In this document: positions 18,004 to 28,475 of the stretch, in pieces
Numbering within the stretch: position 1 is the stretch's first letter
Layout: every line of letters begins with the position of its first letter
Assembly: GCA_942636505.2 (NCBI GenBank)
Contig: CALOGB020000056.1
Span: 434,001-498,000, forward strand
Direction: 5' to 3'
Length of the DNA stretch: 64,000 bases
Source of the DNA: an uncultured bacterium
GTDB taxonomy: Bacteria > Pseudomonadota > Alphaproteobacteria > Sphingomonadales > Sphingomonadaceae
Notes under the pieces: model-generated
What the model was told of the DNA's origin: nothing
What the model saw: the letters and a program-made list of their open reading frames with translations, nothing else
Database searches by the model: none
Position numbers and translations under genes: made by a program

Positions 18004-18028
18004 AACAGTGTCCGAAGACCTATGTTCC
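18004..18028 (-). promoter_or_regulatory. Candidate EcfG (general stress response sigma) promoter
   Basis: On the minus strand GGAAC (18028-18024) is followed after 16 bases by TGTT (18007-18004). This fits the alphaproteobacterial EcfG consensus GGAAC-N16/17-cGTT in all but the variable base. The predicted start would fall ~20 bases before the SRPBCC ATG. The operon content (SRPBCC, ADH, SDR, DUF4142) is of the sort often found in PhyR/EcfG regulons. Confidence 0.6.
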
Positions 18029-18232
18029 GCCGCCTTGGTCTTGAATTTGCAAGACTTGATATCGATCAGGACATTCGACGCCGCGCGAAATCCGCGTTGT
18101 GTCGCGAAGTTTACATCATCACATACGGACAGCGGCGTTCGTTACACGCGCACGTCAATCTCGGGGCAATTTGGCCACTTAACGATGTAAATATACCTAC
18201 ACCTCGATCATCGCAGCAGACGAGGATCGCCC

Positions 18233-19828
18233 GTGACCTACCAGACGCACATCGCCCAGTTGACCAACCTCATCGCCGACCAGAACGGCACGTGGGACGC
18301 GATCTCGCCCGAGTCCGTCGCGCGGATGCGGCTCCAGAACCGGTTCACCACCGGCCTCGACATTGCGCGCTACACCGCCGCGATCATGCGCAAGGACATG
18401 GCCGCCTATGACGCGGACCCGGCCAACTACACGCAGTCGCTCGGCTGCTGGCACGGGTTCATCGCGCAACAGAAGATGATCAGCATCAAGAAGCATTTCG
18501 GCACCACTGACCGGCGCTACCTGTATCTCTCGGGTTGGATGGTCGCGGCGATGCGCAGCGAGTTCGGTCCCCTGCCCGACCAGTCGATGCACGAGAAGAC
18601 CAGCGTCCCCGCGCTGATCGAGGAACTTTACACCTTCCTCCGCCAGGCCGATGCGCGCGAGCTCGGCATGATGTTCCGCGACGTCGACGCCGCGCGCGCC
18701 GCGGGAAATGCGATCGAGGAACAGCGCCTGCTCAACGCGATCGAGAACCACCAGACGCACGTCGTGCCGATCATCGCCGATATCGACGCGGGCTTCGGCA
18801 ATGCGGAGGCGACCTATCTGCTCGCGCGGAAGATGATCGAGGCGGGGGCGTGCGCGCTCCAGATCGAGAACCAGGTCAGCGACGAGAAACAGTGCGGCCA
18901 TCAGGACGGCAAGGTCACCGTGCCGCACGAGGACTTCTTGGCCAAGGTCCGCGCGTGCCGCTACGCGTTCCTCGAACTCGGCGTCGAGGACGGCATCATC
19001 GTCACGCGGACCGACTCGCTCGGCGCCGGCCTGACCAAGCAGATCGCGGTCAGCAAGGAAGCGGGCGACCTCGGCGACCAGTATAACTCGTACCTCGATT
19101 GCGAGGAGATCGACCCGGCGACCGCGCAGAACGGCGACGTCATCCTCAACCGCGACGGCAAACTGCTGCGCCCGAAGCGCCTGCCGTCGAACCTGTTCCA
19201 GTTCCGTTCGGGAACGGGGGAGGATCGCTGCGTCATGGACTGCATCGCGTCGCTACAGAACGGCGCGGACCTGCTGTGGATCGAGACCGAGAAGCCGCAC
19301 ATCGAACAGATCGCCGGCATGGTCGACCGCATCCGCGAGGTCGTTCCGAACGCCAAGCTCGTCTACAACAACTCGCCGAGCTTCAACTGGACGCTGAACT
19401 TCCGCCAGCAGGTGTTCGATGCCTGGTCGGCTGCGGGCGAGGACGTTTCGGCCTATGACCGCGCCCGCCTGATGAGCGTCGATTACGATGGCACGACGCT
19501 CGCGGACGAAGCCGACGAACGCATCCGCACCTTCCAGGCGGATTCGGCAAAGCGCGCGGGGATCTTCCACCATTTGATCACGCTGCCGACGTATCACACG
19601 GCGGCGCTTTCTACCGACAACCTCGCGAAAGAGTATTTCGGCGACGCGGGGATGCTTGGTTATGTGAAGGGCGTCCAACGCAAGGAAATCCGTGAGGGGA
19701 TTGCCTGCGTGAAGCACCAGAACATGTCGGGCTCGGACCTGGGCGACGACCACAAGGAATATTTTGCGGGTGAGGCTGCGCTGAAGGCCGGCGGCGCGCA
19801 AAATACGATGAACCAATTTGCGGCGTGA
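18233..19828 (+). CDS. aceA: Isocitrate lyase
   Basis: 531 residues from a GTG at 18233 with GAGGA 8 bases upstream. Isocitrate lyase splits isocitrate to succinate and glyoxylate for growth on C2 compounds. The catalytic signature is KQCGH (219-223), and the length and the variant at position two of the motif point to the longer Pseudomonas-type ICL. Malate synthase is not in the window. A perfect GAAA-capped hairpin (19836-19855) follows the stop. The 227 bases upstream hold the divergent EcfG-type promoter and presumably the aceA promoter. Confidence 0.96.
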   Translation: MTYQTHIAQLTNLIADQNGTWDAISPESVARMRLQNRFTTGLDIARYTAAIMRKDMAAYDADPANYTQSLGCWHGFIAQQKMISIKKHFGTTDRRYLYLSGWMVAAMRSEFGPLPDQSMHEKTSVPALIEELYTFLRQADARELGMMFRDVDAARAAGNAIEEQRLLNAIENHQTHVVPIIADIDAGFGNAEATYLLARKMIEAGACALQIENQVSDEKQCGHQDGKVTVPHEDFLAKVRACRYAFLELGVEDGIIVTRTDSLGAGLTKQIAVSKEAGDLGDQYNSYLDCEEIDPATAQNGDVILNRDGKLLRPKRLPSNLFQFRSGTGEDRCVMDCIASLQNGADLLWIETEKPHIEQIAGMVDRIREVVPNAKLVYNNSPSFNWTLNFRQQVFDAWSAAGEDVSAYDRARLMSVDYDGTTLADEADERIRTFQADSAKRAGIFHHLITLPTYHTAALSTDNLAKEYFGDAGMLGYVKGVQRKEIREGIACVKHQNMSGSDLGDDHKEYFAGEAALKAGGAQNTMNQFAA

Positions 19829-19835
19829 TGCCCAA

Positions 19836-19855
19836 GCCGGAGCGAAAGCTCCGGC
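19836..19855 (+). terminator. GAAA-loop hairpin after aceA
   Basis: A perfect 8-bp stem (GCCGGAGC/GCTCCGGC) with a GAAA tetraloop starts 8 bases after the aceA stop; a second short stem (GGGGC/GCCCC) follows about 25 bases on. No T-run, so a role in termination or mRNA protection is likely but not certain. Confidence 0.5.
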
Positions 19856-19973
19856 GCGGATCCGGCATCACGCCCGGCCGGCGGGGCCAAAAGCCCCGTC
19901 CGACGACGCGGCTTTGCCGCGGCGCTAAGGCTCGTTTCGACTATGCTAGTCTTGGCCGACAGCCGCGCCTGAC

Positions 19974-20099
19974 AATCCTCCCCCGCAAGGGGGAGGTGTC
20001 GCCGAAGGTGACGGAGGGGGAGGACAGGGAGCAGAGGTCACCTTATCCTCCCCCTCCGTCAGGCAAGTGCCTGCCACCTCCCCCTGGCGGGGGAGGATC
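19974..20099. repeat. CCTCCCCC-family inverted repeat
   Basis: Left and right halves are inverted copies (AATCCTCCCCCGC... and ...GCGGGGGAGGATC) around a short variable middle. A near copy is at 58814-58940 and its core alone is at 13047-13072. It fills the gap between aceA and the convergent histidine kinase gene and shows no gene. Confidence 0.8.
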
Positions 20100-20116
20100 G
20101 TTCGATTGCGACCGGC

Positions 20117-23100
20117 TTACTCCGCCGGGTCCACCCGGTCCGCCGCAAGCGGTTCCGCCAGCGCCGTCTCACCCAACGATGCCAGCACCGCCGCCGTCAG
20201 CGCGTCGAGCCCATACGGCTTCTCCAGCATGATCGCATCCGTATCCCCTTCGACCGACGCGGTATCACCGCTCGCGAAGACGATCCCGACGCCCGGCCGC
20301 AGCGTGCGCGCGGTGCGGGCGAAGTCCGGTCCCGACACACCAGGCAGGTTGATATCCGTCACCAGCGCGTCGATCGGCACGGTCTGAAGCGCGGTCATCG
20401 CGTCCTCCGCACTCGCCGCGTCGACCACCACGAAGCCGCTGCCTTGCAGCATCTCGGCAGTGTTCGCCCGGATCATCTCGTCGTCCTCGACCAGCAGGAC
20501 GGTGCGCCGCGCCGATGCGTCCAAGCGTCGATCCGCCTCGATCCGCGCATCACGCGCGACCTTGGCGGCAGGCGAGTCGCCGCGCTGCCGATTGGCCAGC
20601 ACTTCGCGGAATTTCCGTGCCAGCGCCTCGCGCGAATACGGCTTCGACAACAGGTCGACGCCGGCATCGAGCTTGCCGCCGTGCACGATCGAGTTCTCGG
20701 TATAGCCCGACGTGAACAGCACCACGAGATTGGGCAGCCGCTCCTTCGCCTTGCGCGCCAGTTCCGGACTCTTCAGCGTTCCAGGCATCACGACGTCGGT
20801 GAACAGGATGTCGATCGGCACGCCGCTTTCGACCACGTTGAGCGCACTGGCCGCGTCGACCGACTTCAGGACGCTGTAGCCGAGATCGGTCAGCAACTCG
20901 ACGACGGTGGTGCGGACCTCGTCGTCGTCCTCGACCACCAGCACCGTCTCCGTGCCGCCGCAGATCGGCCCCGCATCGGCGACGACCTCGACGTCCTCGC
21001 TCTCCATCGCACGCGGCAGATATAGCTTGATCGTGGTGCCTTCGCCGACCTCCGAATAGATCTTCACATGGCCGCCGGACTGTTTGACGAAGCCATAGAC
21101 CATCGACAGGCCGAGGCCTGAGCCCTTGCCTTCGCTCTTGGTCGAGAAGAACGGTTCGAACACCTTTTCGATGATTTCCGGGCTCATGCCGCTGCCCGTG
21201 TCGGATACCGCGAGCAGGACGTACTGCCCGGCTTCGACTTCCTCGTGGCTGCGGGCATAGGCATCGTCGAGGTGCGCGTTGCCGAGTTCGATGGTGAGCT
21301 TGCCCTGGCCCTCCATCGCATCGCGTGCGTTGATCGCGAGGTTCAGGAGCGCGTTTTCGATCTGCGCGGGGTCGATGAAGGTGTTCCAGAGGCCGCCGCC
21401 GACCACCGTCTCGATCTCGACGCCTTCGCCGATCGCGCGGCGCAGCATGTCGCCCATCCCGCGCACGAACCGCGTGACGTTGACGACCTTGGGCTCCAGC
21501 GCCTGGCGACGTCCGAACGCGAGCAGTTGCGAGGCGAGCTTCGAGCCGCGCGTGACGCCGGCCATCGCGTTGGCGACCCAGCGCTCCGCACGTTCGTTGC
21601 CGGCGAGGTTCTTGCCGAGCAGCTGGAGATTGCCCGAAACGACCTGGAGGAGATTGTTGAAGTCGTGCGCGACGCCGCCGGTGAGCTTGCCGACGGTCTC
21701 CATCTTCTGCGATTGCGCGAGCTTGGCTTCGGCCTCTCGGCGTTCGCCGATCTCGGCGATCACGCGCGCCTCCAGCGTCTCGTTGAGCTGGCAGAGCTGG
21801 TCCTCGGCGCGCTCGCGGTGGCGGACCTGGCGGGCAAGCGCTTCGGCCTGTTCGCGCAGGGCGGCCTCGGCGGCGCGCTGGTGCGTGATGTCGGTGTGGA
21901 CGCCGACCCATTCGATGACTTCGCCCGCCGAATCGAGGATTGGCAGGCTACGGACCGCGAACGTGCGCCACGTACCGCAATGGCGGCGGACGCGGTGCTC
22001 GAACACGAACATCGACTTGTTCAGGACGGCTGCGGTCCACGCCTTGATCGTCGATGCGACGTCGTCGGGGTGGATCGCGTCGGCCCAGCCGAAATTCTGG
22101 TATTCGTCGATCGACTGGCCGGTGAGCGTCGCCCAGCCGGGTTGCTCGCCGATCATCCGGCCGTCGGGGCTGTTGGTCCAGAGCACGCCGTGGACCGCAT
22201 CCATCGCGGTGCGGAAGCGGCCGTTGCTGATGCCGAGTGCGGCTTCGCGTTCGGCGCGGTCCTCGACGTCGATGCCGAGCACGTAGATGCCGGCGATCGA
22301 GCCGTCCGGCTGAACATGCGGAACATAGCGGAATTCGGAGCGGCGCGAGCGGCCGTCGCGGTGCGGGAAGACGGTCTGCGCGATGAAGCTCTCGCCGGCC
22401 AGCGCGCGGTCGAACGACGGGCGGCGATCCTGGTAAACCGCGTCCCCGAGCACTTCGCGGACGGACTTGCCGATCATCGTCTCGGGCGCGACGCCAAGCC
22501 ATTCGTCATATTGCGCGTTAGCGAGGCGGTAGACGTGATCGCGGTCGATGTACGAGATCAGCATCGGCACGGCGTCGGTGACGCGGCGTAGTTCGGCTTC
22601 GCTGGCGGCGAGGCGGTGCTCGGCTTCGACCCGGCCGCTATTGTCGACCATCGTGCACAGGACGCCACCGACAGTCCCGCCGGCGCAGTAGACAGGCGTG
22701 TAGAACAGGTCGAGCGTCAGCGTTTCGGGGCCTTCGGAGCGCTGGAACAGGATCGGCTGGTCGCGGTAGGCGACGGTCTCGCCACGGAAGCCCGCTGCGA
22801 GGACGGCGCGGTTCCAGTCCCATACTTCTGGGAAGGCGGTCGCGACCGGGCTGCCGAGCGCGGCCGGGTGGCGGTCTCCTGCGACGGCGCGATAGCTGTC
22901 ATTGTAGAGCATGATGTGCTCGGGCCCCCACATCACGACCTTGGCGACGGGTGAGTTGAGGATGTTGGCGAGCGTGACGCGAAGTTCAGCGGGCCACGAG
23001 TCGATCGGGCCGAGCGAGGTCGCGCTCCAGTCGCGCTGGCGGACGAGCATCCCGCATTCGCCGCCGCCGATCAGGATTTCCGTTGGTCCGGGCGAGGCGG

Positions 23101-23239
23101 CGTCGCGGTCGCGCATCTGCTGGAGCGCGGTGCGGACGATGGCGGCGGCGTCGCCATGCCGTCCGTCGGTCAATTCGTCGATGTAGCTGCCGAGGTCTGC
23201 GGGCAGGGAAATGGTGCGCGACGAGTCAGGCGTTGTCAT
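20117..23239 (-). CDS. Hybrid sensor histidine kinase with ParD-like N-terminus, PAS domains and two receiver domains
   Basis: 1040 residues, no transmembrane helix, so cytoplasmic. Residues ~9-45 ([20 protein letters not shown] onward) resemble the ribbon-helix-helix segment of ParD-type antitoxins, an unusual fusion. Then come PAS-like regions at ~60-200, ~215-330 and ~345-455, a coiled coil (~455-505), a HisKA domain with His525 in GVAHDFNNL, and an ATPase domain with N637, DTGSG (680-684) and GKGSGLGL (704-711). Two receivers follow, with phosphoacceptor Asp815 and Asp962. It would autophosphorylate on an unknown cytoplasmic signal and pass phosphate to its own receivers. No partner regulator or ParE toxin gene is adjacent. 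Confidence 0.93.
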   Translation of the reverse strand: MTTPDSSRTISLPADLGSYIDELTDGRHGDAAAIVRTALQQMRDRDAASPGPTEILIGGGECGMLVRQRDWSATSLGPIDSWPAELRVTLANILNSPVAKVVMWGPEHIMLYNDSYRAVAGDRHPAALGSPVATAFPEVWDWNRAVLAAGFRGETVAYRDQPILFQRSEGPETLTLDLFYTPVYCAGGTVGGVLCTMVDNSGRVEAEHRLAASEAELRRVTDAVPMLISYIDRDHVYRLANAQYDEWLGVAPETMIGKSVREVLGDAVYQDRRPSFDRALAGESFIAQTVFPHRDGRSRRSEFRYVPHVQPDGSIAGIYVLGIDVEDRAEREAALGISNGRFRTAMDAVHGVLWTNSPDGRMIGEQPGWATLTGQSIDEYQNFGWADAIHPDDVASTIKAWTAAVLNKSMFVFEHRVRRHCGTWRTFAVRSLPILDSAGEVIEWVGVHTDITHQRAAEAALREQAEALARQVRHRERAEDQLCQLNETLEARVIAEIGERREAEAKLAQSQKMETVGKLTGGVAHDFNNLLQVVSGNLQLLGKNLAGNERAERWVANAMAGVTRGSKLASQLLAFGRRQALEPKVVNVTRFVRGMGDMLRRAIGEGVEIETVVGGGLWNTFIDPAQIENALLNLAINARDAMEGQGKLTIELGNAHLDDAYARSHEEVEAGQYVLLAVSDTGSGMSPEIIEKVFEPFFSTKSEGKGSGLGLSMVYGFVKQSGGHVKIYSEVGEGTTIKLYLPRAMESEDVEVVADAGPICGGTETVLVVEDDDEVRTTVVELLTDLGYSVLKSVDAASALNVVESGVPIDILFTDVVMPGTLKSPELARKAKERLPNLVVLFTSGYTENSIVHGGKLDAGVDLLSKPYSREALARKFREVLANRQRGDSPAAKVARDARIEADRRLDASARRTVLLVEDDEMIRANTAEMLQGSGFVVVDAASAEDAMTALQTVPIDALVTDINLPGVSGPDFARTARTLRPGVGIVFASGDTASVEGDTDAIMLEKPYGLDALTAAVLASLGETALAEPLAADRVDPAE

Positions 23240-23312
23240 GCTGGACTAGTGGGTATCGCGCGCACGCCTGTCAATGATTAGGGGTGTTTGGGAAGCTCTG
23301 CCCCTCCCTCAT

Positions 23313-23418
23313 ACCACCCCGGCGAAGGCCGGGGCCCAATTGGAAAGGTGGCAGTAACGACGGGTGACGCTCCGTTGACAACTTCACCCAATTGGGCCCC
23401 GGCCTACGCCGGGGTGGT
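23313..23418. repeat. CCCCGGCGAAGG-family inverted repeat
   Basis: Arms of ~31 bases, each with a CCGGCGAAGGCCGG-type core plus GGCCCAATTGG, face each other across ~45 bases. Related copies are at 28702-28799, 34467-34567 and 51054-51152. The 316-base gap between the kinase gene and xylA holds this repeat and the next one, and no gene. Confidence 0.8.
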
Positions 23419-23440
23419 GCGGGGGGAGCAACTGATCTCC

Positions 23441-23503
23441 AAGCCTGTTTCCCCGCGAAGGCGGGGACCCAGACTGGGCTCCCGCCTTCGCGGGAGAACA
23501 AGG
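23441..23503. repeat. CGCGAAGGCGGG-family inverted repeat
   Basis: A short palindromic element of ~63 bases with CCCCGCGAAGGCGGGG-like arms meeting at a CCCAGACTGGG centre. Near copies are at 50791-50850 and 59395-59453. Confidence 0.8.
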
Positions 23504-23555
23504 AAGAGGGGCCCACTATGCGACGGCACCACCTTACCTCGTACTCTCGAGTCGA

Positions 23556-25109
23556 TCAGCCCTCGGTGCGCGGCAGGCCCAATGGATTGTCGTACTTGAC
23601 CGCCTTCGGCAGCAACGCATCGGGCAGGTCCTGGTAGCAGACCGGTCGCAGGAAGCGCTCGATCGCCGCGGTACCGACCGAGGTCGTGCGCGGGTCCGAC
23701 GTTGCGGGGAAAGGCCCACCATGCACCATCGCAGGAGCAACCTCGACGCCGGTCGGCCAGCCGTTCGCGAGGATGCGACCGGCCTTGCGCTCGAGCACCG
23801 GCAGCAGAGCTGCGGCATCGGCATAGTCGCCCTCGTCGATCTGCAGCGTGATCGTCAGCTGACCCTCGACCTGTTCGAGGACCTGGCGGACCTCGGCAAT
23901 ATCGGCGCAGCGGACGATGATCGATGCAGCTCCGAACACTTCATGCGACAACGCAGGGTCGGCGACGAACGCCTTGCCGGTGGTCGAGAACAACGCCGCA
24001 CGACCGCGGTTTGCGCCCTCTGCTTGGGTGCCACGGGCGAGCGTCTCGACTGCATCGTGACCGGCAAGCGCGGCGACGCCCTTGTCGTAGCTGGCATGGA
24101 TGCCGGGGGTCAGCATGACCTGCGGCGCAGCTTCGCCGAGCGCTGCGGCGGCGGCTTCGACGAATTTGTCGAGGTCAGGGCCATCGACCGCGACGACGAT
24201 GCCGGGGTTGGTGCAGAACTGGCCCGAGCCCATCGTCAGCGAGCCGACATAGGCCTTGCCGAGCGCTTCGCCGCGCGCGGCGAGGGCGGCGGGGAACAGG
24301 ATCACCGGGTTGACGCTGCTCATCTCAGCATAGACCGGGATCGGCTCGGGACGGGCTGCGGCGAGTGCCACTAGGGCCAAGCCACCGCCGCGCGAGCCGG
24401 TGAAGCCGACTGCCTTGATACGGGCGTCCTTGACGAGTGCTGCGCCCAGTTCGTTCGCGGGCCCCTGCACCAGCGAGAACACACCCTCGGGCAGGCCGCA
24501 CTTGGCGACTGCGGCCTGGATTGCCTTGCCGACCATCACCGAGGTGCCGGGATGCGCGGGGTGGCCCTTGACCACGACCGGGCAGCCGGCGGCGAGTGCG
24601 GAGGCGGTGTCGCCGCCAGCGACCGAGAAGGCGAGCGGGAAGTTCGAGGCGCCGAACACCGCGACCGGGCCGACCGCGATGCGGCGCTGGCGCAGGTCCG
24701 CGCGGGGGGCGGGCTTACGATCGGGCTGTGCTTCGTCGATGATGACCGAGGCCCAGGTGCCGGCGCGGAGATGCTTCGCGAAAAGGCGGAGCTGGCCGGT
24801 GGTACGGCCGCGCTCGCCTTCGAGGCGTGGGCGGGGCAGGCCGCTTTCCTGGATAGCGCGGGCTACGAGCGGATCGTGGATCGCCTCGATCTCGTCGGCG
24901 ATCGTCTCGAGGAATTTAGCGCGCGTTTCGGGATCGGTTTCGCGGAAGGTATCGAACGCTGCTTCGGCGAGCTTGCAGGCTTCCGCAACGTCTTCTTCGC
25001 TCGAAACGGCAAAGGCGGGTTCGATCTTCGCGTCGGTCGACGGATCGATCGCGAGGAAGGTGACGTCGCTGTCTACGGCGCGCGCGCCGATCGGGAAGGT
25101 ACCGTCCAT
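23556..25109 (-). CDS. xylA: 2,5-dioxovalerate (alpha-ketoglutarate semialdehyde) dehydrogenase
   Basis: 517 residues from the ATG at 25109, which has GGAGA 7 bases upstream; an in-frame ATG six codons earlier encodes that RBS. It is an aldehyde dehydrogenase of the KGSADH type, which oxidises alpha-ketoglutarate semialdehyde to 2-oxoglutarate, the final step of the Weimberg pathway. Visible: the catalytic Cys in [10 protein letters not shown], the nucleotide-fold loop GFTGSRGGG and the early substrate/cofactor region [21 protein letters not shown]. It is divergent from the LacI-family regulator. The symbol follows Caulobacter usage; this is not xylose isomerase. Confidence 0.9.
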   Translation of the reverse strand: MDGTFPIGARAVDSDVTFLAIDPSTDAKIEPAFAVSSEEDVAEACKLAEAAFDTFRETDPETRAKFLETIADEIEAIHDPLVARAIQESGLPRPRLEGERGRTTGQLRLFAKHLRAGTWASVIIDEAQPDRKPAPRADLRQRRIAVGPVAVFGASNFPLAFSVAGGDTASALAAGCPVVVKGHPAHPGTSVMVGKAIQAAVAKCGLPEGVFSLVQGPANELGAALVKDARIKAVGFTGSRGGGLALVALAAARPEPIPVYAEMSSVNPVILFPAALAARGEALGKAYVGSLTMGSGQFCTNPGIVVAVDGPDLDKFVEAAAAALGEAAPQVMLTPGIHASYDKGVAALAGHDAVETLARGTQAEGANRGRAALFSTTGKAFVADPALSHEVFGAASIIVRCADIAEVRQVLEQVEGQLTITLQIDEGDYADAAALLPVLERKAGRILANGWPTGVEVAPAMVHGGPFPATSDPRTTSVGTAAIERFLRPVCYQDLPDALLPKAVKYDNPLGLPRTEG

Positions 25110-25523
25110 GTCAGTTCTCCAAATCAAATCGAGTGACGCGCCAACCGGAACGGCGGTGCGTCGGGAAATCGTCGGCCAAGATGCGCCGAGGCCACGAAGG
25201 TCGCGCTATCACTCTCGGCTACCTGCTCCAATGTGGTGCGAAGGCGAACCATGTTCCAGTGCGTAGCAGCAGTCGCGGACGACAATGTGACACCGAGGCC
25301 ATGGCTTGGGTAGGGTGTACGGATCAGATCGTATCGCACGCGCACTCCCCGTCCGTCCCATGTGTGCTTGCTGCCCGGTAAGGCAAAACCGATTGTCGGA
25401 CTAATCTTGGGAGCGATAACACGCAAGAGCGAACGGCCGCGGCGCGGTGTTCTCTGAGTATACGACCACGGTAACTCAGATTACATGCTGATAATATGGC
25501 AATCACCTGCTAAAAAGCGCGGC
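25110..25523. other. Intergenic regulatory region between xylA and xylR
   Basis: 414 bases without a credible gene. It separates the divergent xylA and LacI-type regulator genes and must carry both promoters. It contains a candidate operator at 25408-25421 and an AT-richer stretch near 25460-25510 just before the regulator. Confidence 0.7.
25408..25421. promoter_or_regulatory. Candidate XylR operator (xylA/xylR)
   Basis: TGGGAGCGATAACA. It matches the reverse complement of the site before xylD (TGGGAGCGCTACCG) at 11 of 14 positions and resembles the TGGTAGCGCTAACA-type motif I recall for Caulobacter XylR. LacI-family proteins bind such central-CG palindromes. Confidence 0.5.
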
Positions 25524-26615
25524 ATGAGCCTCGCCACGCGCAAGCCGCGCAACACTTCCGGCCGCAGAAGCGGCGCACCCACCATTTCCGACGTCGCGGT
25601 TCTCGCAGGCGTCTCACCGATGACCGTCTCGCGCGTGATCAACGGGGAAGCGAAGGTCCGGGAGGCGACGCGCGAGGCGGTCAACGTCGCGATCGACACG
25701 CTGCGATACGCACCCAACCGCGCCGCGCGCAGCCTGGCCGGCGGCGGGCAGATGCGGATCGGCCTGCTCTACAGCAACCCGAGCGCGGCGTATCTGAGCG
25801 AATTCCTGGTCGGCAGCCTCGAACAGGCGAGCCGCAGCGACGTCCAGTTGATCGTCGAGAAATGCGACATCGGCGACCATGAGATCGAAGTGGCGCGGCA
25901 CATGATCGAAAGCGGCATCGACGGCGTCATCTTGCCGCCGCCGCTGTGCGATTCGCGCGCGGTGCTCGACGTGCTAACCGAGGCCGGCGTGCCGACCGTG
26001 GTCGTCGCGACCGGGTCCCCACCGGAGGGGTCGGCCGCGGTCACGATCGACGATTTCGAAGCGGCACGCGCGATGACCGAACACCTGGTTAAGCTGGGGC
26101 ATTCGCGGATCGGGTTCATCATCGGCAACCCGAACCAGACCGCGAGCCGGCTTCGTCACGAGGGGTATCTCGCGGCGATCGCCGATGCCGGTCTGGCGCC
26201 GGACGAGTCGCTGGTGGTGAACGGCCTGTTTACCTATCGCTCCGGTCTCGACGGTGCCGAGCAATTGCTCGACGCGAAGGACGCGCCCACCGCGATCTTC
26301 GCCAGCAACGACGACATGGCGGCGGCGACCGTCGCGGTCGCGCATCGTCGGGGTCTCGACGTGCCGGGCGACCTGACGGTGTGCGGGTTCGACGACAGCG
26401 CGCTTGCGACGACGATCTGGCCCGAACTGACGACGATCCACCAGCCGATCGCCGACATGTCGCGCGCGGCGGTAGAGTTGCTGGTCTCGGCGATCTTCAA
26501 TCGGCGCAGCGGCGGCAAGGATGCTAACGGCCATGTCGTTCTCGATTATACCCTGGTGCGCCGTCAGTCGGACGCCGCGCCGCGTCGCCGACCACCGTCG
26601 CGCGTTCACGCATAG
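25524..26615 (+). CDS. xylR: LacI-family transcriptional regulator, probable xylose regulator
   Basis: 363 residues from the ATG at 25524; an ATG at 25485 is an in-frame alternative, and neither has a strong RBS. An N-terminal HTH (TISDVAVLAGVSPMTVSRVI, near residues 20-40) is followed by the hinge and a periplasmic-binding-like sensor domain (~75-340). It lies between xylA and xylD, and palindromes of one type lie before xylA, xylD and xylX, so it most likely represses the pathway until a sugar or a pathway intermediate binds. Direct evidence for the ligand is absent. Confidence 0.88.
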   Translation: MSLATRKPRNTSGRRSGAPTISDVAVLAGVSPMTVSRVINGEAKVREATREAVNVAIDTLRYAPNRAARSLAGGGQMRIGLLYSNPSAAYLSEFLVGSLEQASRSDVQLIVEKCDIGDHEIEVARHMIESGIDGVILPPPLCDSRAVLDVLTEAGVPTVVVATGSPPEGSAAVTIDDFEAARAMTEHLVKLGHSRIGFIIGNPNQTASRLRHEGYLAAIADAGLAPDESLVVNGLFTYRSGLDGAEQLLDAKDAPTAIFASNDDMAAATVAVAHRRGLDVPGDLTVCGFDDSALATTIWPELTTIHQPIADMSRAAVELLVSAIFNRRSGGKDANGHVVLDYTLVRRQSDAAPRRRPPSRVHA

Positions 26616-26649
26616 TATCGACTGGCGCTTGACCGACCGACGATCGTCG

Positions 26650-26663
26650 CGGTAGCGCTCCCA
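26650..26663. promoter_or_regulatory. Candidate XylR operator (xylD)
   Basis: CGGTAGCGCTCCCA, a near-palindrome with centre AGCGCT, 34 bases before the xylD GTG in the 81-base gap after the regulator gene. It is the best-conserved member of the set of similar sites around the xylose genes. Confidence 0.5.
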
Positions 26664-26696
26664 TCAAATAATCGACCGCGTTCAGGAGAGTTTGCA

Positions 26697-28475
26697 GTGG
26701 ACCGTGTACCGGTGAAGCCGTTCCGATCGCGCGACTGGTTCGCCGATCCCGCCCGCTCGGACATGACCGCGCTCTATCTCGAACGCTTCATGAATTACGG
26801 GCTGACCCCGGCAGAGTTGCGCTCGGGAAGGCCGATCATCGGCATCGCGCAGTCGGGCAGCGACCTTAGCCCATGCAACCGCATCCATCTCGAACTCGCC
26901 AAGCGAACGCGTGACGGCATCCGCGACGCAGGCGGCATCGCGATGGAGTTTCCGGTCCATCCGATCTTCGAGAATTGCCGACGGCCGACCGCGGCACTCG
27001 ATCGCAACTTGGCGTATCTGGGGCTGGTCGAGACGCTGTACGGCTATCCGATCGATGCCGTCGTTCTGACGACCGGGTGCGACAAGACCACGCCGTCGGG
27101 GATCATGGCGGCATCGACCGTCGATATCCCCGCGATCGTGCTGTCGGGCGGGCCGATGCTCGACGGCTGGCATGACGGCGAGCTGGTCGGATCGGGAACG
27201 GTGATCTGGCGCAGCCGGCGCAAGCTGGCGGCGGGAGAGATCGACGAGGAGGAGTTCCTCAACCGCGCCACCGACAGCGCGCCGTCGGCCGGGCATTGCA
27301 ACACGATGGGCACGGCCTCGACGATGAACGCGGTCGCCGAGGCCTTGGGTCTGTCGCTGACGGGTTGCGCGGCGATTCCCGCGCCGTACCGCGAGCGCGG
27401 GCAGATGGCGTACGAGACGGGCCGGCGCATCGTTGAGATGGCGTATGAGGATCTGCGCCCGTCGAAGATCCTCACGCGCGACAGCTTCCTCAACGCGATC
27501 CGCGTGGTCAGCGCGATCGGCGGGTCGAGCAATGCGCAGCCGCACATCATGGCGATGGCGCAGCATGCCGGCGTCACGCTGTACCCGGAGGACTGGTCGG
27601 ATCATGGCTATGACCTGCCGTTGCTGGTCAACATGCAGCCGGCGGGCAAGTATCTCGGCGAGCGGTTCCACCGGGCGGGCGGTGTGCCTGCGGTGCTGCA
27701 CGAACTGATCGCAGGCGGTAAGCTCGACACGAGCTGCCTGACCGTCACCGGGCGGTCGATCGGCGAGAACATCGCCGGGCGCGAGACGCGCGACCGCGAG
27801 ATGATCAAGCCGTTCGACGCGCCGATGATGGAGCGCGCCGGCTTCCTGGTGCTGAAGGGCAATCTGTTCGACTTCGGTATCATGAAGACGTCGGTGATCT
27901 CGCCGGCGTTCCGCGCACGCTATCTCTCGACGCCGGGTGCGGAAGATCGGTTCGAGGCGCGGGCGATCGTTTTCGAGGGTTCGGACGATTATCACCACCG
28001 CATCAACGATCCTGCTTTGGAGATCGACGAGGGTTGTATCCTGGTGATCCGCGGCGCGGGGCCGATCGGCTGGCCGGGCTCGGCGGAAGTCGTCAACATG
28101 CAGCCACCCGACGCGCTCATCCAGCGCGGCGTGCTGGCGCTGCCGACGCTCGGCGATGGTCGGCAGTCGGGGACGTCGGACAGTCCGTCGATCCTGAACG
28201 TATCGCCCGAGAGCGCGGTCGGCGGCGGGCTGTCGTGGATCCGTACGGGTGACGTGGTCCGGATCGATCTGGTCGCTGGGACGTGCGATGCACTGGTCGA
28301 GCCCGACGAGATCACGCGACGCAAGGGCGAGGGGCTACCACCGGTGCCCGAGAGCAATACGCCGTGGGAGGAACTCTACCGTGAAAAGACCGGGCAGCTG
28401 GCCGAGGGCGGCGTGCTAGACTTCGCGGTGAAGTATCGCGGGATTTCGGCGAAGACGCCTCGGCATAATCACTGA
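26697..28475 (+). CDS. xylD: D-xylonate dehydratase (IlvD/Edd family)
   Basis: 592 residues from a GTG at 26697 with AGGAG 6 bases upstream. It dehydrates D-xylonate to 2-keto-3-deoxy-D-xylonate. Family motifs include the iron-sulfur cysteines in TGCDKTTPSG and SAGHCNTMGTAST and the conserved GPIGWPGSAEVVNMQPP block; the last residues LPRHNH also match my recollection of Caulobacter XylD, as does much of the N-terminus (FRSRDWF, DMTALYLERFMNYG). It is on the same strand as the regulator and convergent with the transporter. Confidence 0.93.
   Translation: MDRVPVKPFRSRDWFADPARSDMTALYLERFMNYGLTPAELRSGRPIIGIAQSGSDLSPCNRIHLELAKRTRDGIRDAGGIAMEFPVHPIFENCRRPTAALDRNLAYLGLVETLYGYPIDAVVLTTGCDKTTPSGIMAASTVDIPAIVLSGGPMLDGWHDGELVGSGTVIWRSRRKLAAGEIDEEEFLNRATDSAPSAGHCNTMGTASTMNAVAEALGLSLTGCAAIPAPYRERGQMAYETGRRIVEMAYEDLRPSKILTRDSFLNAIRVVSAIGGSSNAQPHIMAMAQHAGVTLYPEDWSDHGYDLPLLVNMQPAGKYLGERFHRAGGVPAVLHELIAGGKLDTSCLTVTGRSIGENIAGRETRDREMIKPFDAPMMERAGFLVLKGNLFDFGIMKTSVISPAFRARYLSTPGAEDRFEARAIVFEGSDDYHHRINDPALEIDEGCILVIRGAGPIGWPGSAEVVNMQPPDALIQRGVLALPTLGDGRQSGTSDSPSILNVSPESAVGGGLSWIRTGDVVRIDLVAGTCDALVEPDEITRRKGEGLPPVPESNTPWEELYREKTGQLAEGGVLDFAVKYRGISAKTPRHNH

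Noticed and set aside
20550..21911. 453-codon open frame antisense-phase inside the kinase gene
   Set aside because: Same strand as the kinase but another frame, Arg/Gly-rich; kinase motifs are in the other frame.
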